The notes under the pieces: model-generated
What the model saw: the letters and a program-made list of their open reading frames with translations, nothing else
The model's database searches: none
What the model was told of the DNA's origin: nothing
Made by a program: the position numbers and the translations under genes
Part shown: piece by piece, positions 9,010 through 17,868 of the stretch
Position numbering within the stretch: the first letter of the stretch is position 1
How the letters are laid out: the number at the start of each line of letters is the position of its first letter
Source of the DNA: Myxococcales bacterium
GTDB taxonomy: Bacteria; Myxococcota_A; Polyangia; Polyangiales; Polyangiaceae
NCBI GenBank assembly: GCA_016794345.1
Contig: JAEUKE010000089.1
Span: forward strand, 62,001-126,000
Length of the DNA stretch: 64,000 bases
Direction: 5' to 3'

Positions 9010-11376
9010 TCAGCCCCGGGCGGCGCGCAAACGGAGCGCGTTCCCGATGACGCTCACCGAGCTGAGGCTCATGAGCAGGCTCGCGATCATCGGGCTCAGG
9101 AGGACGCCGAGCCAAGGATAGAGCACCCCCGCGGCGATGGGGATGGCGAGAGCGTTGTAGCCGAACGCGAAGGCGAGGTTCTGCTTCACGTTCTTCACGA
9201 CGTCGCGGCTCAGCACGTGCGCACGCGCGAGCGCGCGGATGTCGCCGGCGAGGAGGGTGAGCCCGGCCGCGTTCGCCGCCACGTCGGCTCCGCCGCCCAT
9301 CGCGATGCCCACGTCCGCCTTGGCGAGCGCCACCGCGTCGTTGATGCCATCCCCGGCCATCGCCACGGTCCCGCCTTTCTTCAGCGACTCCACGATGTCG
9401 CCCTTTTCGGCGGGTGATACCCCTGCGTGAACCTCTTCGATCCCGAGCTCTCGCGCGACTCGCTCGGCCGGTCCTTTCGCGTCGCCGGTCGCCATGACGA
9501 CCCGCACCCCGCCGGCCGCGAGCTCGGCGAGCGCGGCCTTGGCAGCCGGCTTGATGCGGTCCTCGAAATAGATGACGGCGATGTCATTGCCGTCGGCGAC
9601 GGCGACCGCCGTCCGGTCGACCTCGAGATCAGCGAGACCGTGGGCGCGAGCTGCCTCGCTCCGTTCGGCGATGAACCGCGGGCTGCCGACGAGCACGCTG
9701 CGTCCGGCCACGACGGCCTCCGCCCCGCCGCCCGCGACGGCGCGGAACCCCGACGCCGGGAGGAGCGCGAGGCCGCGCCTCTTCGCCTCGGCCACGACGG
9801 CGCCGGCGAGCGGATGCTCGCTGGAGACCTCCAAGCTCGCTGCCGCCGTGACGAGCGCCGCCTCGTCGCCGGAGAGCACGTCGACACGCGCAACGCTGGG
9901 CTTGCCCTCCGTGAGGGTGCCGGTCTTGTCGACGACGAGCGTGCGGATGCTCGCCAGCTTCTCCAGGGCCTCCGCGCTGCGGACGAGGACGCCCTCCCCC
10001 GCGCCGCGCCCCATCCCGACGACCATCGACATGGGCGTCGCGAGGCCGAGCGCGCACGGGCACGCGACGATGAGGACGCTCACCGCGGCGACGACGGCGT
10101 AGGCGAGCCGCGGCTCGGGCCCCACCGCCATCCACACCGCAAACGCGCCCAGCGCGACGGCCACCACCGCCGGCACGAAGCGCGCCGCCACCGCGTCCGC
10201 GAGGCGCTGGGCCGGCGCGCGGGTGCGCTGCGCCTCGGCGACGAGCGCCACGATGCGCGCGACCATCGTCTCCGCTCCGACGCGCTCCGCCTTCATGAGG
10301 AACGAGCCGGAGCCGTTGACGGTGCCGCCGGTCACCCGGCTCCCTGGTTGCACCTCGACGGGGATGGGCTCGCCCGTGACCATCGCCTGGTCGACCGAGC
10401 TCGTTCCTTCGAGGACGACGCCGTCGACCGGTATAGCCGCGCCGGGCTTCACGCGAAGCTTGTTGCCCGGCGCGATCTCCTCGATGGGCACCACGTCCTC
10501 GTGCCCACATGGGCGGACCCGCACCGCTTCCCGCGGCAGGAGCTTCATCAGGCCGATGAGCGCGCCCCGCGTTCGGGCCCGCGCCGCGAGCTCGAGGACC
10601 TGGCCGAGCAGCGTCAACGTCACGATCACCGCGGCCGCCTCGAAGTAGACCGCCGGCCCGCCGTGATGGGAGAGCGCGGCCGGCAGCACGTTCGGCGCGA
10701 CCGTGACCAGCAGGCTGAAGCCGTAGGAGACGACTACCCCGAGCCCGATGAGCGTGAACATGTTCGGGCTGCGCGCGACGAGCGAGGCGCGGGCCTTCTC
10801 GAGGAGCGGGGCGCCCGCCACGAACACGACGAGCCCGGCGAGGACGGCCTCGATGGGCGCCGCGGCCTTGCCGAGCGCGGCGCGGACGTCCACGCCGATC
10901 ATCGGTCCCATGGCGAGGGCGAGGACGGTCGCCGTGGAGGGCGCCGCGGCGACGAGGCGCCGGCGCATCGAGACGAGCTCGGGGTCGGGGCCCTCGTCGA
11001 GCGAAGGGGCGATCGGCTCGAGGGCCATCCCGCAGAGCGGGCAATCCGCCGGGCCGGGCTCGACGATCTCGGGGTGCATCGGGCAGGTGTAGCTGCCCGG
11101 GGGCGGCGGCTCTCCGCGCGGCGCGGCCGGCGCGTGCGCCGCCGGCGCGGCCGCGGGCCGAGGCGCGTCCGCGGACTGCAGCGGCGCGAGGTACTTCGCC
11201 GGGTCTCCCGAGAAGCGCTCGCGGCAACGCGGGTTGCAGAACCAATACGTGGTCCCCTCGTGATCGAACGACCCCCCTTTCGCCACGTGGGGGCGGACCA
11301 TCATCCCGCAGACGGGATCCCGGACGCGAGCCTCTTGCTCGAGGTCGGCCTGGGGTAAGCTAGACGGTTCCGTCAT
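9010..11376 (-). CDS. Copper-type heavy-metal P1B-ATPase
   Basis: This 788-residue ATPase should export Cu(I) (or a similar soft metal) across the cytoplasmic membrane. The N-terminus has a YHS-like metal domain (RDPVCGMMV ... [12 protein letters not shown]) and then a second Cys/His motif, [20 protein letters not shown], instead of the usual GMTCxxC HMA domain. Then come the TM segments, TGE (MVTGEPIPV), the ion-binding [11 protein letters not shown], the phosphorylated Asp in DKTGTLTEG, and [19 protein letters not shown]. The ATG at 11376 overlaps the stop of the CsoR-type gene by 4 nt, so the two form an operon with the repressor first. A near-copy of the TGAC palindrome covers its first codons. 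Confidence 0.93.
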   Translation of the reverse strand: MTEPSSLPQADLEQEARVRDPVCGMMVRPHVAKGGSFDHEGTTYWFCNPRCRERFSGDPAKYLAPLQSADAPRPAAAPAAHAPAAPRGEPPPPGSYTCPMHPEIVEPGPADCPLCGMALEPIAPSLDEGPDPELVSMRRRLVAAAPSTATVLALAMGPMIGVDVRAALGKAAAPIEAVLAGLVVFVAGAPLLEKARASLVARSPNMFTLIGLGVVVSYGFSLLVTVAPNVLPAALSHHGGPAVYFEAAAVIVTLTLLGQVLELAARARTRGALIGLMKLLPREAVRVRPCGHEDVVPIEEIAPGNKLRVKPGAAIPVDGVVLEGTSSVDQAMVTGEPIPVEVQPGSRVTGGTVNGSGSFLMKAERVGAETMVARIVALVAEAQRTRAPAQRLADAVAARFVPAVVAVALGAFAVWMAVGPEPRLAYAVVAAVSVLIVACPCALGLATPMSMVVGMGRGAGEGVLVRSAEALEKLASIRTLVVDKTGTLTEGKPSVARVDVLSGDEAALVTAAASLEVSSEHPLAGAVVAEAKRRGLALLPASGFRAVAGGGAEAVVAGRSVLVGSPRFIAERSEAARAHGLADLEVDRTAVAVADGNDIAVIYFEDRIKPAAKAALAELAAGGVRVVMATGDAKGPAERVARELGIEEVHAGVSPAEKGDIVESLKKGGTVAMAGDGINDAVALAKADVGIAMGGGADVAANAAGLTLLAGDIRALARAHVLSRDVVKNVKQNLAFAFGYNALAIPIAAGVLYPWLGVLLSPMIASLLMSLSSVSVIGNALRLRAARG
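9573..9586. repeat. TGAC-N6-GTCA palindrome, copy 2
   Basis: TGACGGCGATGTCA lies inside the P-type ATPase gene. On the coding strand it reads AAT GAC ATC GCC GTC ATC TAT (Asn-Asp-Ile-Ala-Val-Ile-Tyr), with AAT and TAT being uncommon codons here. Confidence 0.5.
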
Positions 11377-11735
11377 GATCGTTTCGATGCCTCGAAGACG
11401 TCGAGGATCTCGGCGATGACCCGCTCGCGTTCGGTCGCGTCGCCGGCTCGGATGGCCTTGCTCACGCAGTGCCCGAGGTGCCGCTCGAGGAGGAGCGAGT
11501 CGACCCTGGCCAAGGCGGCCTGGATGGCCTTCGTCTGGCGGAGGACGTCGATGCAATACGCGTCCTCTTCCACCATCTTGGCGACCGCGCGCATGTGCCC
11601 CTCGACGCTGCGGAGACGCGCGAGGATCTTCTGGGTCCCCTTCGCGTCGTGGGGTGCGGCGGGCGGCGCTCCGGGCTGCTTCTTCTTGGGGCTCACGATC
11701 GGAGGACCCCCCCCGGGGGGGAGGGGTGGCAGCAT
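11373..11735 (-). CDS. csoR: CsoR/RcnR-family metal-sensing repressor
   Basis: A small all-helical DNA-binding repressor (PF02583 type) that should release its operator on binding metal. The Cu(I) triad is visible: Cys in DAYCIDVL, then His and Cys four residues apart in [26 protein letters not shown] is the standard first helix. Its stop overlaps the ATPase start, so it most likely controls its own copper-export operon. The start is ambiguous. ATG at 11735 gives 120 residues with a Pro/Gly-rich leader, GTG at 11696 gives a more typical 107, and TTG at 11759 is possible. The leader spans a C8G7 homopolymer palindrome. Confidence 0.88.
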   Translation of the reverse strand: MLPPLPPGGGPPIVSPKKKQPGAPPAAPHDAKGTQKILARLRSVEGHMRAVAKMVEEDAYCIDVLRQTKAIQAALARVDSLLLERHLGHCVSKAIRAGDATERERVIAEILDVFEASKRS

Positions 11736-11772
11736 CCCCCTCGGCGCGGCACACGTCAAGGACCGGAGGCGC

Positions 11773-12081
11773 TCACTTCGACTCGAGCGGTCGGTCGGTC
11801 GGCGCCAGCGCTCCCGGGTCGGAGCTCCTCGGCCTCGCCACGGTCGGCTCTCTCTCGGCCTCCTGCCCTCCGGTCTTCGGTCGCTTCTCCCCTGTCACAC
11901 CTCGTTTGACCAGCGCGCTGCCGGTGATGGCGGCCGTCCATCCGATCGCGCCACGGAAGAGGGTCGCGATGAGCGACAGCGCACCCCCGAACGCCATCGC
12001 GAGGAGCCGCGAGATGGGGTGGGCGGCGGGCCGCTCGGTCGGCAACCGCTGTCGCCCCGCCGGGCGTGTGAGTTCGGCCAT
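11773..12081 (-). CDS. Small hypothetical membrane protein
   Basis: A 102-residue reading frame with ATG at 12081 and codon usage like its neighbours. It has one clear hydrophobic stretch (ISRLLAMAFGGALSLIATLF, about 28-47), extended by a weaker one (GWTAAITGSALV), and a charged C-terminal tail rich in Arg, Glu and Pro. I do not recognise a family. It lies 38 bp upstream of csoR on the same strand, so it may be part of the copper operon. No strong ribosome-binding site is visible and the gene could be spurious. Confidence 0.45.
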   Translation of the reverse strand: MAELTRPAGRQRLPTERPAAHPISRLLAMAFGGALSLIATLFRGAIGWTAAITGSALVKRGVTGEKRPKTGGQEAEREPTVARPRSSDPGALAPTDRPLESK

Positions 12082-12171
12082 GCAGGGGGTAGGCTGCAAT
12101 GTGTGTGCCCCTCATACCCGACGGGCGGTGTTTCGCCGCTTGCACCACCTGATTCCCCCCTGAGGGCTGGC

Positions 12172-12819
12172 TCAGGGAGCGCGGCTGGCCTGGACGAAGT
12201 CCACGAAGCGGTAAGCGAAGACGAGGCCGAGCCCGACGATGAGGACGCCGACCGTGCGGACGACCCTGTCCATCGTCTCGCGCTTGAAGCGCTTGCCGTA
12301 GCGCTTGAGGAGAAACGTGAGCAGGCCGAACCAGCCTGCGATGCCGGTGAACGTGCCGGCCGCGAACGGAAGCCCGTTCAGCGGGTCCGCCGAGATGAGC
12401 CCGGTGGAGTAGAGCGTCGTCGTCGCGGCCGTCCAGGTCGCGATGAGCGTGGGGTTCAGGGCGGTGATGGTGAAGCCGAGGAGCAGCGAGCGGTGGGCCG
12501 TCTGCGCCGGCTGTGCCTGGTCTTTCATCTCGGGCGAGCGGTAGCGCGCGAACGAGATCCCCAGCCCGAGGAGGATGAGCGCCGCGAGCAGGCGCGACGC
12601 AGGCTCGACGAGGGGGTACTTGGTGAGGAAGGTCGAGAAGCCCCACCAGGCGAGGAAGGCGTAGCCCGCTTCCGCGACGGCACATCCGACTCCGATCGCG
12701 GCGCCGTCTTTGTAGCGACCCGTGAGGCCGCGCTGGAGAACGAGCGCGGCGATGGGGCCCGCGATCGGGACGGACCCGAAGAAGCCGAACGCGAAGCCGA
12801 TGAGGAGCGCGGCGATCAC
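12172..12819 (-). CDS. LysE/RhtB-family exporter
   Basis: A 215-residue integral membrane protein from a GTG at 12819. It begins IAALLIGFAFGFFGSVPIAGPIAALVLQRGL, the N-terminal helix and Pro-rich turn of LysE/RhtB amino-acid exporters, and has about six hydrophobic segments. The NPTLIATWTAATTTLY segment corresponds to the conserved 'NP' region of helix 4. The length fits the family (about 205-220). Substrates in the family include basic and other amino acids and derivatives. The substrate here is unknown. It is transcribed divergently from argB, with under 40 bp between the starts. A short inverted repeat (CCCTGAG...CTCAGGG) overlaps its stop. Confidence 0.8.
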   Translation of the reverse strand: MIAALLIGFAFGFFGSVPIAGPIAALVLQRGLTGRYKDGAAIGVGCAVAEAGYAFLAWWGFSTFLTKYPLVEPASRLLAALILLGLGISFARYRSPEMKDQAQPAQTAHRSLLLGFTITALNPTLIATWTAATTTLYSTGLISADPLNGLPFAAGTFTGIAGWFGLLTFLLKRYGKRFKRETMDRVVRTVGVLIVGLGLVFAYRFVDFVQASRAP

Positions 12820-12857
12820 GGTGCCGGCCGGGCTCCGCGATGGTAGAAAGCCCGACC

Positions 12858-13730
12858 ATGCGCGAGCTGATCGACAAGGCGCACGTCCTGCACGAGGCGC
12901 TGCCATACATCCAGCGCTTCCACGGCGCCACATTCGTCGTGAAATACGGCGGCCACGCCATGGTGGACGAGCGGCTCAAGTCGAGCTTCGCCCGGGACGT
13001 CGCGCTGCTCAAATACGTGGGCATCCACCCGGTGGTCGTGCACGGCGGTGGGCCGCAGATCGACCAGATGCTCTCGACGATGGGGGTCGTCTCGGAGCGG
13101 ATCGACGGCCTTCGTGTGACCGACGACAAGACGATGGAGGTCGTGGAGATGGTCCTCGCCGGCACCGTCAACCAGGACATCGTCTCGCTCATCTGCGGGC
13201 ACGGGGGGCGGGCGGTGGGGCTCTCGGGCAAAGACGACCTCTTCCTGCAGGCGAAGAAGGTCACGACGATGAAGACGAAGAGCGGAACGGTGGTCGACCC
13301 CGGTCGCGTGGGGGAGATTCACCGGGTCAAGCCGGACATCGTGAAGCGGCTCGTCGAGGCCGGCTTCATCCCGGTCATCGCCCCCATCGCGGTCGACGAG
13401 AACGGCGCTTCGCTGAACGTGAACGCGGACTTCGTCGCGAGCCGCGTGGCGGCGGCGCTAGGCGCCGAGAAGCTCGTGCTCCTCACGGATATCGAGGGCG
13501 TGCGCGGTCGCGACGGCTCGCTCTTGCCGCACCTCGATCAACGGGAGGTGACCCGGCTCGTGGAGGAGGGGACCATCGCGGGCGGCATGATCCCCAAGGT
13601 TCGCTGCGCTTTCGAGGCCCTGGACGGCGGCACGAAGAAGGTCCACATCGTCGACGGCCGGATGGAGCACGCCATCCTCGTCGAGATCTTCACCGACAAG
13701 GGTGTCGGGACGGAGATCGTCGTCGGGTGA
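12858..13730 (+). CDS. argB: Acetylglutamate kinase
   Basis: This enzyme phosphorylates N-acetyl-L-glutamate with ATP, the second step of arginine biosynthesis, in the cytoplasm. Family marks are FVVKYGGHAM (about 28), the phosphate-binding HPVVVHGGGPQI, the substrate-binding NVNADFVASRVAAAL and the ATP-site LTDIEGVRG. GGMIPKVRCAFEALDGG and HIVDGRMEHAILVEIFTDKGVGTEI complete the C-terminus. I prefer ATG 12858 (MRELIDKAHVL, 290 residues), with AGAAAG upstream. ATG 12840 would add six residues. The GTGA overlap with the next gene indicates coupling. No other arg genes are in the window. Confidence 0.96.
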   Translation: MRELIDKAHVLHEALPYIQRFHGATFVVKYGGHAMVDERLKSSFARDVALLKYVGIHPVVVHGGGPQIDQMLSTMGVVSERIDGLRVTDDKTMEVVEMVLAGTVNQDIVSLICGHGGRAVGLSGKDDLFLQAKKVTTMKTKSGTVVDPGRVGEIHRVKPDIVKRLVEAGFIPVIAPIAVDENGASLNVNADFVASRVAAALGAEKLVLLTDIEGVRGRDGSLLPHLDQREVTRLVEEGTIAGGMIPKVRCAFEALDGGTKKVHIVDGRMEHAILVEIFTDKGVGTEIVVG

Positions 13731-14473
13731 CGGCCCTCGCGTTGCTTCGCCGAAGCCCGCTCTCGTGGCCGCTCGAAGGCCCGATGACCGCGCTCGGTGA
13801 GCACGCGGACCTCCCCGCGGTCTCCCACATCGACGGCGCGCTCGCGCCGCTCGCGCAGGTTCGCTTCGCGCCGGCGCCGGCTCGGGGACGGCGCGGACGG
13901 CGGGGTACGCCGCCCTGTCCTTACGACGAGTCGATCACGTTCGGCGGCACCGTCCCCACGCGCGAGAGAAACGTTCACGACCTGATGAACGCGCTCGTGT
14001 GGGCCGTGTTCCCTCGATCCAAGCGGGCGCTGCACGCCCGGCAGCACGAGCTGGTCACGCGCGCCGGGCGACCTCGCCACGGCGAGTCGCAGAGCCGCAC
14101 CCGAGAGGGCGACGCGCTGGCCATGCTGGACGAAGGCGGTCTGCTGGTCCTCGCGGCGCGCGCGCGCGCACACGAGGTCGAGGCGAGCTGCCGCGGTCGA
14201 GACGCCGAGGGAGTCGCCGCGATCACGCGCGCAGGGGAGGCGCGGGCGATCGCCTTCGGTCATGCTCTCTACGAGCACGTGGCCCGCGCCCTCGCCATCA
14301 CGCCGCTGGGGATGACCGTCGTCCTGCCGGTCGACGCGCCGGTGAGCGCCGTCCCGCTGGTCGAGGTCGACCGCCAGCTGGCGTCGATGATCGAGGACCG
14401 GAGCCTGTTCCTGGAAAACGGGGTCTTCGGAAGCATTCCGTTCGCCTCGAGCGTATGGGGGGAGGACCGATGA
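13727..14473 (+). CDS. DUF3025 family protein
   Basis: A 248-residue soluble protein starting at a GTG that overlaps the argB stop. The block YDESITFGGTVPTRERNVHDLMNALVWAVFPRSKRALHARQ, seen in two pieces around residue 65-105, is the hallmark of DUF3025, whose biochemical role is unknown. The rest is Ala/Arg-rich and includes EGDALAMLDEGGLLVLA and AFGHALYEHVARAL, also typical of the family. Its stop overlaps the ATG of the next gene (ATGA), giving an argB-DUF3025-SUMF1-like transcription unit. Function cannot be inferred from argB. Confidence 0.75.
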   Translation: MTALALLRRSPLSWPLEGPMTALGEHADLPAVSHIDGALAPLAQVRFAPAPARGRRGRRGTPPCPYDESITFGGTVPTRERNVHDLMNALVWAVFPRSKRALHARQHELVTRAGRPRHGESQSRTREGDALAMLDEGGLLVLAARARAHEVEASCRGRDAEGVAAITRAGEARAIAFGHALYEHVARALAITPLGMTVVLPVDAPVSAVPLVEVDRQLASMIEDRSLFLENGVFGSIPFASSVWGEDR

Positions 14474-15456
14474 GGCGTGCGCTCGTGTCGTTCTTCTTGC
14501 TCGCCGGCTGCAACGTCTCGGGCGATCCCCCCGCACCCGAGAAGACGAGCGAGCCGCCGCCCGAGGTCGCGAACGTCGCGCCGCCGCTGCCCGTCGCTTC
14601 GTCGGCGCAGACGAGCGTCGCCTCGCCGTCCGCGTCGGCCGTGAGCTCGGCTGCGTCGTCGCCCGCGGAGCCGCCGCCGCCGTGCCCCGAGGGCATGGCC
14701 CTGGTCTCCAAGGTCTGCGTCGACAAATACGAGGGTGCGCTCGAGGTCGAGGGGACGGACGGCGCGCGCGTCGCCCATCCGCACTACGCGCGGCTGGAGA
14801 AGGGCACCACGTATTACGCGGTCAGCAAGCCGGGCATCTTTCCGCAGGGCTACATCAGCCGAGTGGAGGCGAAGGCCGCGTGTGAAGCCTCGGGCAAGCG
14901 ACTCTGCTCCCGCCGGGAGTGGCAGCGCGCGTGCAAAGGGAAGGGCTACCTCCGCTATCCGTACGGCGACAGGGGCGTCCGGGGGAAATGCTCGAGCGGC
15001 AAGCTCCACCTCTTGCGCGAGAAGTTCGGTGACAACCCCAGGGGCGGCTGGAAATACGACGAGCACTTCAACAGCCCCGACCTCAACCGCGAGCCTGGTT
15101 ACCTCGCGCGGACGGGCGAAAACGAGGGCTGCATCTCGGAGCTGGGCGTCGCGGACATGGTCGGCAACCTACACGAGTGGGTGAGCGACACGGTCGACCA
15201 GCAGCTCATCGACGACATGGAGAAGGACGACGTCGAGCGTCACGACCAGCCCTGGCGTGAGGGCAACGGCATCTTCATGGGCGGCTTCTACTCGACGACG
15301 ACCGAGCACGGCCCGGGGTGTCTCTTCACCACCGTCGCGCACGAGCCCACCTACCACGACTATTCGACAGGCTTCCGGTGCTGCAAGAAGGCCGACCTCC
15401 CGCCGCCCGAGAAGCCCGCGCCGCCCAAGCCGAAGCCCAAGAAGCCGGCGGGCTGA
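14470..15456 (+). CDS. SUMF1/FGE-like lipoprotein
   Basis: A 328-residue secreted lipoprotein (lipobox LLAGC at about 10-14) with a Ser/Ala/Pro linker to residue 75, then a formylglycine-generating-enzyme-like (C-type lectin fold) domain. Supporting pieces are CPEGMALVSKVCVDKYEG, AKAACEASGKRLCSRREWQRAC, VADMVGNLHEWVSD and GGFYSTTTEHGPGC. It ends in a Pro/Lys-rich tail. Two Cys residues near GFRCCKK could give disulfides. Known homologues include enzymes (EgtB-like, FGE) and non-catalytic surface proteins. As a lipoprotein with no partner, a surface-binding role is as likely as catalysis. Confidence 0.75.
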   Translation: MRRALVSFFLLAGCNVSGDPPAPEKTSEPPPEVANVAPPLPVASSAQTSVASPSASAVSSAASSPAEPPPPCPEGMALVSKVCVDKYEGALEVEGTDGARVAHPHYARLEKGTTYYAVSKPGIFPQGYISRVEAKAACEASGKRLCSRREWQRACKGKGYLRYPYGDRGVRGKCSSGKLHLLREKFGDNPRGGWKYDEHFNSPDLNREPGYLARTGENEGCISELGVADMVGNLHEWVSDTVDQQLIDDMEKDDVERHDQPWREGNGIFMGGFYSTTTEHGPGCLFTTVAHEPTYHDYSTGFRCCKKADLPPPEKPAPPKPKPKKPAG

Positions 15457-15470
15457 GCCCTGCGCGAGCT

Positions 15471-15659
15471 TCAGTAGTGCGGCGGGGGCTCGTCGGGCGA
15501 CGGCTCCTCGGCCGATCGCAAGCGCTGCTCGAGATCTTTCAGCCGTGCCTCGAGCTTGTCGCGGGCGAGCCGCTCTTCGTAGAGAACGTTCGAGAGCTCG
15601 GTCACGAGCAGCTCGAGGTGGGTGTAGCGGATCTCGAGGTCGGTGAGTCGATCCGACAT
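15471..15659 (-). CDS. slyX: SlyX family protein
   Basis: A 62-residue protein from ATG 15659: MSDRLTDLEIRYTHLELLV, then VTELSNVLYEE and a long amphipathic coiled coil (LARDKLEARLKDLEQRL), ending in the Pro-rich PDEPPPHY. Length and the PPPHY ending match SlyX, a conserved small coiled-coil protein of unknown function. It is convergent with the preceding gene, with 14 bp between stops. A longer reading with an extra 19 residues upstream exists but looks unlike the family. Confidence 0.8.
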   Translation of the reverse strand: MSDRLTDLEIRYTHLELLVTELSNVLYEERLARDKLEARLKDLEQRLRSAEEPSPDEPPPHY

Positions 15660-15805
15660 CCGCCGCTCGTAACACGGGGGCGGGGACGGCGGTGCAGCCT
15701 TGGCGCGGCTGCGCACGAGCTGCAGATGGAGAGGAGCGCGAGGTGAGGTCCTCCGTCCGTTGGGGCGTGGCGCTGCTCCGGTATCCCCCTTGCACGCCGT
15801 GTCGT

Positions 15806-17098
15806 ATGGCCCCTGGACCCCACGAGGCGGTGAGCGCCGTCGATGCCGCCTGGCTCCGCATGGACAGCGCGGAGAACCCGATGATCATCACCGCGCTCAT
15901 GTTGCTCGACGGGCAGGTCGAGCCGTCCGTGCTGCGGGACATCGTCGAGCGACGGCTGCTGGGTTTCGAGCGCTTCCGCCAGCGAGCGATCGATCCCTCG
16001 AGCCCGCTGGTTCGGCCGGAGTGGGCGGAGGACCCGACCTTCGACGTCGCACACCACGTCGAGACGGTCGATGGTCGGTCGCACCCCCTCGGTCCCGCCG
16101 CGCTCGCCGACGTCGTGAGCGGGATCATGAGCAGCCCGCTCGATCGCTCGCGTCCACTCTGGAAGCTGTCGCTGGTGCCCGGGGTGATCCTTGAAGACGG
16201 TCGCCCTCTGACCGCTCTCGTGGCGCGCATCCACCACGCTGTTGCGGACGGCGTCGCGCTGGTCCACGTCCTCATGCGGCTGACCGACGAGGGCGCGGAC
16301 GTGGAGCTGCCGGAGATCGGAGTGGAGCGCGGGCGACCGACGAGCGCCCACGAGCTGTGGAGCCGCGTGTCGCTCGACGCGCGCTCGCTCCTCCGCATGC
16401 TCATCCTCTTGCCGGACGAGCGCACGATGTTGAAGACGCCGCTGACGGGACGGAAGCGCGCCGCGTTCTCGAGCGCCGTGAGCCTCGACGGGGTGAAGGC
16501 CATCGCCCGGAGCACGAAGTCGAAGGTGAACGACGTGCTGACCGCCGCGATCGCAGGAGCGCTCCGTTCGGCGATGGGCTTCGCCTCTCACTGGCTCGAG
16601 GGGCCGGTCCGCGCGCTCGTCCCCGTGTACGTGCGAGGGAAAGAGGGGCTGGGCAATCACTTCGGCCTCGTCTACGCCGATCTGCCCGTCGCCGCCGCGG
16701 ACCCGCTCGAGCGCCTCCACCGAGCGCGCGTCGCCATGCAAAGCGCGAAGGACTCGCCCGACGCGCACGTGGCCGTCGGCGTGCTCGGGGCCCTCGGGGC
16801 GAGCCAGCCGCTCGAGCGGCTCGGGATCGATATCTTCACCAGCAAGGCCTCGATGCTGATCACGAACGTGCCAGGCCCGCCCATGGCCGTGCACCTCGGC
16901 GGTCACGAGCTCGTCGCGCCCGTCGTCTGGGCGCCTGTCTCCGGTTCGCTGGGGCTCGGCTTCAGCCTCCTCAGCTACGCGGGGACCGTACGCCTCGGCG
17001 TGGCGACGGACGAGAGCGTCCCCGTCGCGCCGTCCGCGCTGGTCCGAGCCTTCGAGCAGGAGATCGAGCTCCTCGCCTCCGTGGCGTCGAGCCCCTGA
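15806..17098 (+). CDS. Wax ester synthase/diacylglycerol acyltransferase (WS/DGAT)
   Basis: A 430-residue acyltransferase that should esterify fatty alcohols or diacylglycerol with acyl-CoA to make neutral storage lipid. The N-terminus EAVSAVDAAWLRMDSAENPM matches the family start. The catalytic HHxxxDG motif is intact in IHHAVADGVAL (about 135-145). The C-terminal domain has the expected LVPVYVRGKEGLGNHFG and TNVPGPPMAVHLGGHEL pieces. ATG 15806 fits the family. An upstream extension to 15692 would add an unrelated Arg-rich leader. It is followed by a PLD-like protein and a convergent esterase. Confidence 0.9.
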   Translation: MAPGPHEAVSAVDAAWLRMDSAENPMIITALMLLDGQVEPSVLRDIVERRLLGFERFRQRAIDPSSPLVRPEWAEDPTFDVAHHVETVDGRSHPLGPAALADVVSGIMSSPLDRSRPLWKLSLVPGVILEDGRPLTALVARIHHAVADGVALVHVLMRLTDEGADVELPEIGVERGRPTSAHELWSRVSLDARSLLRMLILLPDERTMLKTPLTGRKRAAFSSAVSLDGVKAIARSTKSKVNDVLTAAIAGALRSAMGFASHWLEGPVRALVPVYVRGKEGLGNHFGLVYADLPVAAADPLERLHRARVAMQSAKDSPDAHVAVGVLGALGASQPLERLGIDIFTSKASMLITNVPGPPMAVHLGGHELVAPVVWAPVSGSLGLGFSLLSYAGTVRLGVATDESVPVAPSALVRAFEQEIELLASVASSP

Positions 17099-17153
17099 GC
17101 CGCGCGCCGATACTTGGCCCCCTGCCGCGCCGGAGGACACGATCCGCCGCGTC

Positions 17154-17258
17154 ATGCCGGTTTCCGCCTTCGCCCTCTACGAATCGGCCAGCGCGATCTT
17201 CGCGCTCTACCTGGTCCCCTGCGTCTCCAAGCTCGTGACCCGGCTCCGGCCGACGTGA
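17154..17258 (+). CDS. Candidate 34-residue hydrophobic peptide
   Basis: An ATG at 17154 opens a 34-codon frame, MPVSAFALYESASAIFALYL, then VPCVSKLVTRLRPT. The middle is hydrophobic enough for one membrane helix and the C-terminus is basic. Its stop overlaps the GTG of the PLD-like gene by 4 nt (GTGA), the same coupling used by other operons here, which is the main reason to take it seriously. GGAGG lies upstream at 17131-17135 but is too far for an ideal ribosome-binding site. It has no recognisable family. Confidence 0.35.
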   Translation: MPVSAFALYESASAIFALYLVPCVSKLVTRLRPT

Positions 17259-17854
17259 GCGCCGAGCGCCCGCCGGCTCGCCAGGTCGCGCTCCGCCTCG
17301 TGCGGAACGCCGATCATTACAGCGAGGTCATCGAGCGGGGCATTCGTCAGGCGAAGGTGAGCGTCTGGATCGCCACCGCGAACCTGAAGGACGTCCACGT
17401 CGAGGCGCCGGTCGGGACACGAGCCCGGGCGCGCGGGCGATACGTGAGCCTCTTCGAGGAGCTCGGCGAGGCGGCCCGTGCGGGCGTCGAGGTCCGCATC
17501 CTGCACGCCGGGCCGCCGTCCAGGGTTCTGGCGGCTCGGATGCGGGCGCCCAAGAAGCGATACGCGGGCAGCGACGAGATCCTCGAGCTCAGGCGGTGTG
17601 TGCGCGTGCACCTGAAGCTCATCGCCATCGACGGCGCCCTCCTCTACCTGGGCTCGGCCAACTTCACCGGCGCCGGGCTCGGCGCCAAGTCCGAGGGGCG
17701 GCGCAACTTCGAGACCGGCATCATCACGACGGACGACCTGATGCTCGACGAGATGCAGGCGGAGTTCGACGCCATCTGGTCGGGGTCGCGGTGCGGTGCT
17801 TGCCGGCTTCGAGCCGAGTGCCCGAAGCCGATCGACACCTTCGCGGGGCGCTGA
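17255..17854 (+). CDS. Phospholipase D-like domain protein
   Basis: A 199-residue protein starting at GTG 17255. It has a PLD-type fold: SVWIATANLKDVHVE in the first strand/helix, then one HKD motif as HLKLIAIDGALLYLGSANFTG (His, Lys and Asp in place, Ser-Asn-Thr-Gly following). There is only one HKD, as in Nuc/BfiL-type endonucleases that work as dimers. A CxxC-x4-C pattern near the end (CGACRLRAEC) may bind metal. The product could be a nuclease or a phosphodiesterase. The context next to a WS/DGAT gene would also allow a lipid substrate. Confidence 0.72.
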   Translation: MSAERPPARQVALRLVRNADHYSEVIERGIRQAKVSVWIATANLKDVHVEAPVGTRARARGRYVSLFEELGEAARAGVEVRILHAGPPSRVLAARMRAPKKRYAGSDEILELRRCVRVHLKLIAIDGALLYLGSANFTGAGLGAKSEGRRNFETGIITTDDLMLDEMQAEFDAIWSGSRCGACRLRAECPKPIDTFAGR

Positions 17855-17868
17855 GCGGCGCGAGCGCG

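Noticed and set aside
11416..12846. 476-codon plus-strand open frame across csoR and the LysE gene
   Set aside because: Covers three confident minus-strand genes and shows no family features.
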